Assembly (NCBI GenBank): GCA_009377605.1
Contig: WHTT01000001.1
Span: forward strand, 116,567-180,566
Length of the DNA stretch: 64,000 nucleotides
Direction of reading: 5' to 3'
Source of the DNA: Luteitalea sp.
Lineage (GTDB): Bacteria > Acidobacteriota > Vicinamibacteria > Vicinamibacterales > Vicinamibacteraceae
The notes below the pieces were generated by a model. The model made no database searches. It was given only the letters and a program-made list of their open reading frames with translations, and was not told the DNA's origin. Shown here one piece after another: positions 60,957 through 64,000 of the stretch. Each line of letters begins with the position of its first letter. The stretch's first letter is position 1. A program made the translations under genes and the position numbers.

Positions 60957-62948
60957 TTACTCGATCTTCGTCGCGGTCGTCGCGCCGCCAGCGTTTGCAA
61001 ACCGCCCGCTCGTGGACTGATAGCGCGACACCTCGACGATGAGGGGCATGGCTATCGAGCCCCCCAGGCTTTCCACGAGCACGCTGAACCGCTGGCCATC
61101 CGACGCCGGGAACTCCGCGCCCATGAGAAACGTTGCCCGGGCGTTGGCGGCCACCGTGTAATCCTTCTGCTCGTTGGTGCCGTCGTCATAAACGATCGTC
61201 AGCCTTACCTGCGCTGGGTCGTCGCCCGTGTTGGAAACCAGGACGAAGGCATCCTCCGCAGCCGGACCGCCCGACCAGGCTTCGCCAACACCCCAGACGG
61301 TCCCGGTCTCGGTCGAGCCGAGCGCGACGTGCGACTCGTACCACGAGAGGGAGTTCGGGCCCCACCACATCGCGCGCTCGGCGACGATGGGCACATCGGA
61401 GATGACGGTCATGGCCACCGCCGTGTCGACCAGCGCCGCATCGTCCGCTTCGACGAGGATCGTCCGCCGCGCGTTGGCCGGTACGATGTGGGTCTTCGTC
61501 ATCGTCTGCCCGCTGGGCAACTGGTAGACGACCTGCACGTTCGCGACCGCCCCGGCATCGGAATTCGCCAGCAGCAGGAAGCAGTCGAAGAACGCGGTGG
61601 CGCACTCCGCGAAGTACCACCTCTGGTTGAGCGCATGGGCCCCGCGACTGGCGGCCCCCGCGCGCCACGCGCCTCCGGCACCGGTCAGGTACATCGCCCG
61701 CTCCGCCGCAATCGGGACGTCGGCCGTGATGATGGCGCCGGCTTGCGTGTCCTCCATGCCCGGCTCCGCGTTCGCCCAGATCGTCCGCCGCGTGTGCGCG
61801 GGAACGGTGACGGTCTGAACAACCGGTGCGCCGCTGAGACGCAGGTATTGGATCGTCACCTCGGCGTCGGTGTCGTTGTCGTTCGAGAGCGGATAGAAGA
61901 GGTCCCAGATGGTCGTGGCCCCTTCCGCGAAGTAGTGCGCCGTGGATGAACCGGCGGCGCCGCTTTCCAGCGTGCTGCCGAAGACGCTGTCGTCCCAGTG
62001 CACCTGCCGCATGGCGGAGATGGGCCCGTTCGCCCTCACGACAGCCGCCACGCCGGTTGGCCCGCCGACCTCGGCGTCGACGTCGATGCTGGTCCGCGTG
62101 AGCGGATCGAGATCGAACGGGATCACGATGGGCACTCCGACGTCGGGCAGCAGCGTCACCTCGACGCTGGCCTGCCGGGTACGGCTCGGATTGAAGACGC
62201 CAAGCGCCGTTGTGAAGAAGCCGGTCGCACCTTCCGCGAAGTCGTACTGCGAGGCGAAGACCGGGTCGCCGATCACCTCGCCGTGATGGGTGCCCAGCGC
62301 GTCGCTCCCGTCCCCGTCCAGCGACCAGACCGCCACGAGCCCTGGCATCGGCGTCTTGATCGGCACGTTCATGGTGCTCTGGATCTCGGCCTCGGTCCGG
62401 GCCACGTTCCAGAGGCGAAACTCGTCAAGGGCGGCCATCGGGGCGAACTCGAACTCGACGTCGCTCCCGATGCGCACCTGGTCGGCGCTGGTTGTCAGCG
62501 GTGCGGCGGACACGAGCAGGGAAACCTGGCTGCCGTTGAGGTAATAACGCCGAAACTGGCCGTCCCACGTCACCGCCCAGTGGGTCCACTCGTCGAGAGG
62601 AAACGTCCCGCCATCCCAGGCCGAGGACGAGCCGCGAGTGTAGGAGCGGAGCGAGCCAGCGCAGTGACCGACCCAGTAGGCGTCCAGCCAGTTCTTGCCG
62701 ATCAGGCTCACGCAGCCGAGGGCGTCGAAGCGGACCCAGCCCTCCAAGGTAATGGCATCCGTCGGGTTCAGGTCTGGGCTGTGTGGGATCTCGATGTAGT
62801 CGCTGTTATTGCCATCGAGGATCAGGTAGCCGTTGAAGGGTTGCGCCCGAGCGCCGGCGGCGAAAAAGCCGAGAAGCGCAAGGGCCACGAGGCAGATCAG
62901 CCCGGATGGCCTTCCTCCCCGTCCCCAAGACGAAGCGGCACGTCGCAT
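60957..62948 (-). CDS. Secreted LamG-domain protein with four-module stalk
   Basis: 663 residues from the ATG giving MRRAASSWGRGG. Signal peptide: LICLVALALLGFFAAGARAQ. Residues about 35-215 are a LamG/concanavalin-like domain (YIEIPHSPDLNPTDAITLEG, WTHWAVTWDGQFRRYYLNGS and PMAALDEFRLWNVARTEAEI). Residues 225-663 hold the same four modules as the proteins at 32980 and 50610, with VAERAMWWGPNSLSWYESH and VSRYQSTSGRFANAGGATTA nearly matching the FG-GAP protein. The paired palindromes found upstream of those two genes are not seen here. Probably a surface glycan-binding protein. Confidence 0.87.
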   Translation of the reverse strand: MRRAASSWGRGGRPSGLICLVALALLGFFAAGARAQPFNGYLILDGNNSDYIEIPHSPDLNPTDAITLEGWVRFDALGCVSLIGKNWLDAYWVGHCAGSLRSYTRGSSSAWDGGTFPLDEWTHWAVTWDGQFRRYYLNGSQVSLLVSAAPLTTSADQVRIGSDVEFEFAPMAALDEFRLWNVARTEAEIQSTMNVPIKTPMPGLVAVWSLDGDGSDALGTHHGEVIGDPVFASQYDFAEGATGFFTTALGVFNPSRTRQASVEVTLLPDVGVPIVIPFDLDPLTRTSIDVDAEVGGPTGVAAVVRANGPISAMRQVHWDDSVFGSTLESGAAGSSTAHYFAEGATTIWDLFYPLSNDNDTDAEVTIQYLRLSGAPVVQTVTVPAHTRRTIWANAEPGMEDTQAGAIITADVPIAAERAMYLTGAGGAWRAGAASRGAHALNQRWYFAECATAFFDCFLLLANSDAGAVANVQVVYQLPSGQTMTKTHIVPANARRTILVEADDAALVDTAVAMTVISDVPIVAERAMWWGPNSLSWYESHVALGSTETGTVWGVGEAWSGGPAAEDAFVLVSNTGDDPAQVRLTIVYDDGTNEQKDYTVAANARATFLMGAEFPASDGQRFSVLVESLGGSIAMPLIVEVSRYQSTSGRFANAGGATTATKIE

Positions 62949-63201
62949 CAAGATGACTCTCCCTTCTGCTGGGAACACGGCCAGCACCATGCGGTCGTCG
63001 ACTGCGGCACCGTTCCCCCTCGGCCCGGCGTCCCTGGTAGTAACGCGGGGCGAGCCGGAGACCGAACGGCCCGCCCGGTACCAACATGGCGGATCGGGTG
63101 AACTTTGGCGCTAACGTGGAGCGGCTGTGGGTCGACGTGTCGCTTGCAGCAAGCAGTGATTCCGGTTCGCGATTGTTGACGGAGCCGGTCCAGCCTGGTG
63201 T

Positions 63202-63248
63202 CCCGAATCAGAGATTCGTTGACATTTTCAACGAATCTCTGATTCGGG
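63202..63248. promoter_or_regulatory. Perfect 21-bp hairpin just upstream of the DUF4118 kinase gene
   Basis: The arm 63202-63222 (starting CCCGAATCAGAGATTCG) is exactly complementary to 63228-63248 around a CATTT loop. It ends eight bases before the ATG at 63257 and occupies the place of the ribosome site. It could be an RNA hairpin limiting translation, an operator, or an interspersed palindrome. Confidence 0.85.
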
Positions 63249-63256
63249 GCACTAGG

Positions 63257-64000
63257 ATGGAGAGCGTGCGACGCCGGACCGGATCTCGTGACGTGGCCAT
63301 CGGCACTGCCGGCCTCGGTGCCATCGCTCTGGTCATCCTGGTTTTGCGCGCGCTGCAGCGCCTTCCCAATCCCACCATTGCGGCGCTCCTGCTTCTGCTG
63401 GTCATCCTGATTACGGCCACAGCCGTGCGGGTGCGCGTCGCGATCGCCGTCTCCATGATCGCTACGGCAGCCTTCAACTTCTTCCTGCTGCCGCCGTTCC
63501 ACACCTTCACGCTGGACGACCCGCAGAACTGGGTAGCGCTGTTCGTGTTTCTCGTCGTGGCCATCATCGCAAGTCAACTGTCGGCCGCGGCGCAGGCCCG
63601 AGCGCAGGAGGCCGTCGGACGACGCGACGAGCTCGCGCGATTATTCGACTTGAGTCGCGACGTGCTGGTGATGACCGACAGCCGGGAGGCGATTGCAATC
63701 CTGGCGCGATCGGTTGCCCGCCGATTCGACCTGAAGTTCGTCGCGATTGCCCTGCCGCGCGCGAGCGACTGGGATGTATTCGACGCCGGCGCACGGACCA
63801 TTACTCTGGACAAGTGCCAACTGTCTACGGCGTTTGTTGCCGCCCAGACCTCGCTCGAATTCGATGCCTACGCCCGCACGTACGCGGGGCATCGCACCAT
63901 GACGGTCGAGGGTCACATGATCCACCTCGTGCCGCTTCGGGTCGGAACGAAGCCTGTGGGCCTGCTGGCGGCCGCGGGACGGCCCATCGAGGCGGGCACG
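63257..64000 (+). CDS. DUF4118 (KdpD-like) sensor protein, cut by window end
   Basis: 248 codons are visible. The frame opens MESVRRRTGSRDVAIG and holds about four membrane helices in the first 115 residues, with LPNPTIAALLLLLVILITAT and the NFFLLPPFHTFTLDDPQNWV block diagnostic for DUF4118. A helical linker (EAVGRRDELARLFDLSRDVL) and the start of a GAF-like domain follow. The histidine kinase domains would lie outside the window. DUF4118 occurs in KdpD and in many orphan sensor kinases. The ATG is preceded by a weak ribosome site next to a strong hairpin. Confidence 0.85.
   Translation, partial: MESVRRRTGSRDVAIGTAGLGAIALVILVLRALQRLPNPTIAALLLLLVILITATAVRVRVAIAVSMIATAAFNFFLLPPFHTFTLDDPQNWVALFVFLVVAIIASQLSAAAQARAQEAVGRRDELARLFDLSRDVLVMTDSREAIAILARSVARRFDLKFVAIALPRASDWDVFDAGARTITLDKCQLSTAFVAAQTSLEFDAYARTYAGHRTMTVEGHMIHLVPLRVGTKPVGLLAAAGRPIEAGT

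Overview
The window is GC-rich bacterial chromosome and most likely comes from an Acidobacteriota genome, possibly the Vicinamibacteria. The pointers are several remnants of long FtsX/MacB-type permeases of the acidobacterial duplicated-permease kind, a large carboxypeptidase-regulatory-domain TonB receptor, a beta-propeller hybrid sensor kinase, a pabB-pabC fusion and many small toxin-antitoxin relics. The lineage is an inference from gene content only. I saw no rRNA, tRNA, CRISPR array, complete insertion sequence or prophage.

Layout. 1-7.1 kb: truncated dicarboxylate symporter, cardiolipin-synthase-like phospholipase D, a YgjP-type metallopeptidase overlapping a coiled-coil protein, then an SPFH protein with an Arc-like ribbon-helix-helix partner and a strikingly regular tandem operator, and an HNH endonuclease. 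7.1-11.4 kb: permease relics, small secreted and antitoxin-like genes, a di-haem peroxidase-like protein and a decayed gene. 11.5-20 kb: pabB-pabC fusion, an RND pump with its adaptor and a two-component system upstream of it. 20-27 kb: acyl-CoA desaturase and a complete phage-shock-like region (pspF and a DUF2959 lipoprotein on one strand; a sigma-54 promoter, a 45-residue membrane peptide, pspA, pspB and pspC on the other), followed by two bacterial PH-domain membrane proteins. 27-33 kb: response regulators, an HTH/nucleotidyltransferase pair and a giant propeller-type sensor kinase.

33-41 kb holds a large secreted beta-propeller protein, then a graveyard of repeats and gene fragments, then a hipBA module with a candidate operator. 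41-50.5 kb holds a phd-vapC pair and the most interesting metabolic block. All on the minus strand, in transcription order, these are a LysR regulator, TonB-dependent receptor, secreted alkaline-phosphatase-superfamily hydrolase, OPA-type MFS transporter, and an aminotransferase-fold enzyme that resembles PbfA, the (R)-1-hydroxy-2-aminoethylphosphonate ammonia-lyase. PbfA here carries an extra N-terminal domain that looks like a degenerate Nudix fold. I read the block as a candidate organophosphonate or organophosphate scavenging route from outer membrane to cytoplasm.

50.6-64 kb: a 1521-residue FG-GAP surface protein, a hicB with a truncated hicA fused to a truncated ATPase fragment, a YVTN propeller protein, a secreted cupin, an AraC regulator, a DUF3224 protein, a LamG surface protein and the start of a DUF4118 sensor kinase. 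Three secreted proteins (at 33-36, 50.6-55.2 and 61-63 kb) have different N-terminal heads but the same four-module C-terminal stalk. Two of them share an upstream pair of 16-bp palindromes. Three families of interspersed palindromic repeats are also visible.
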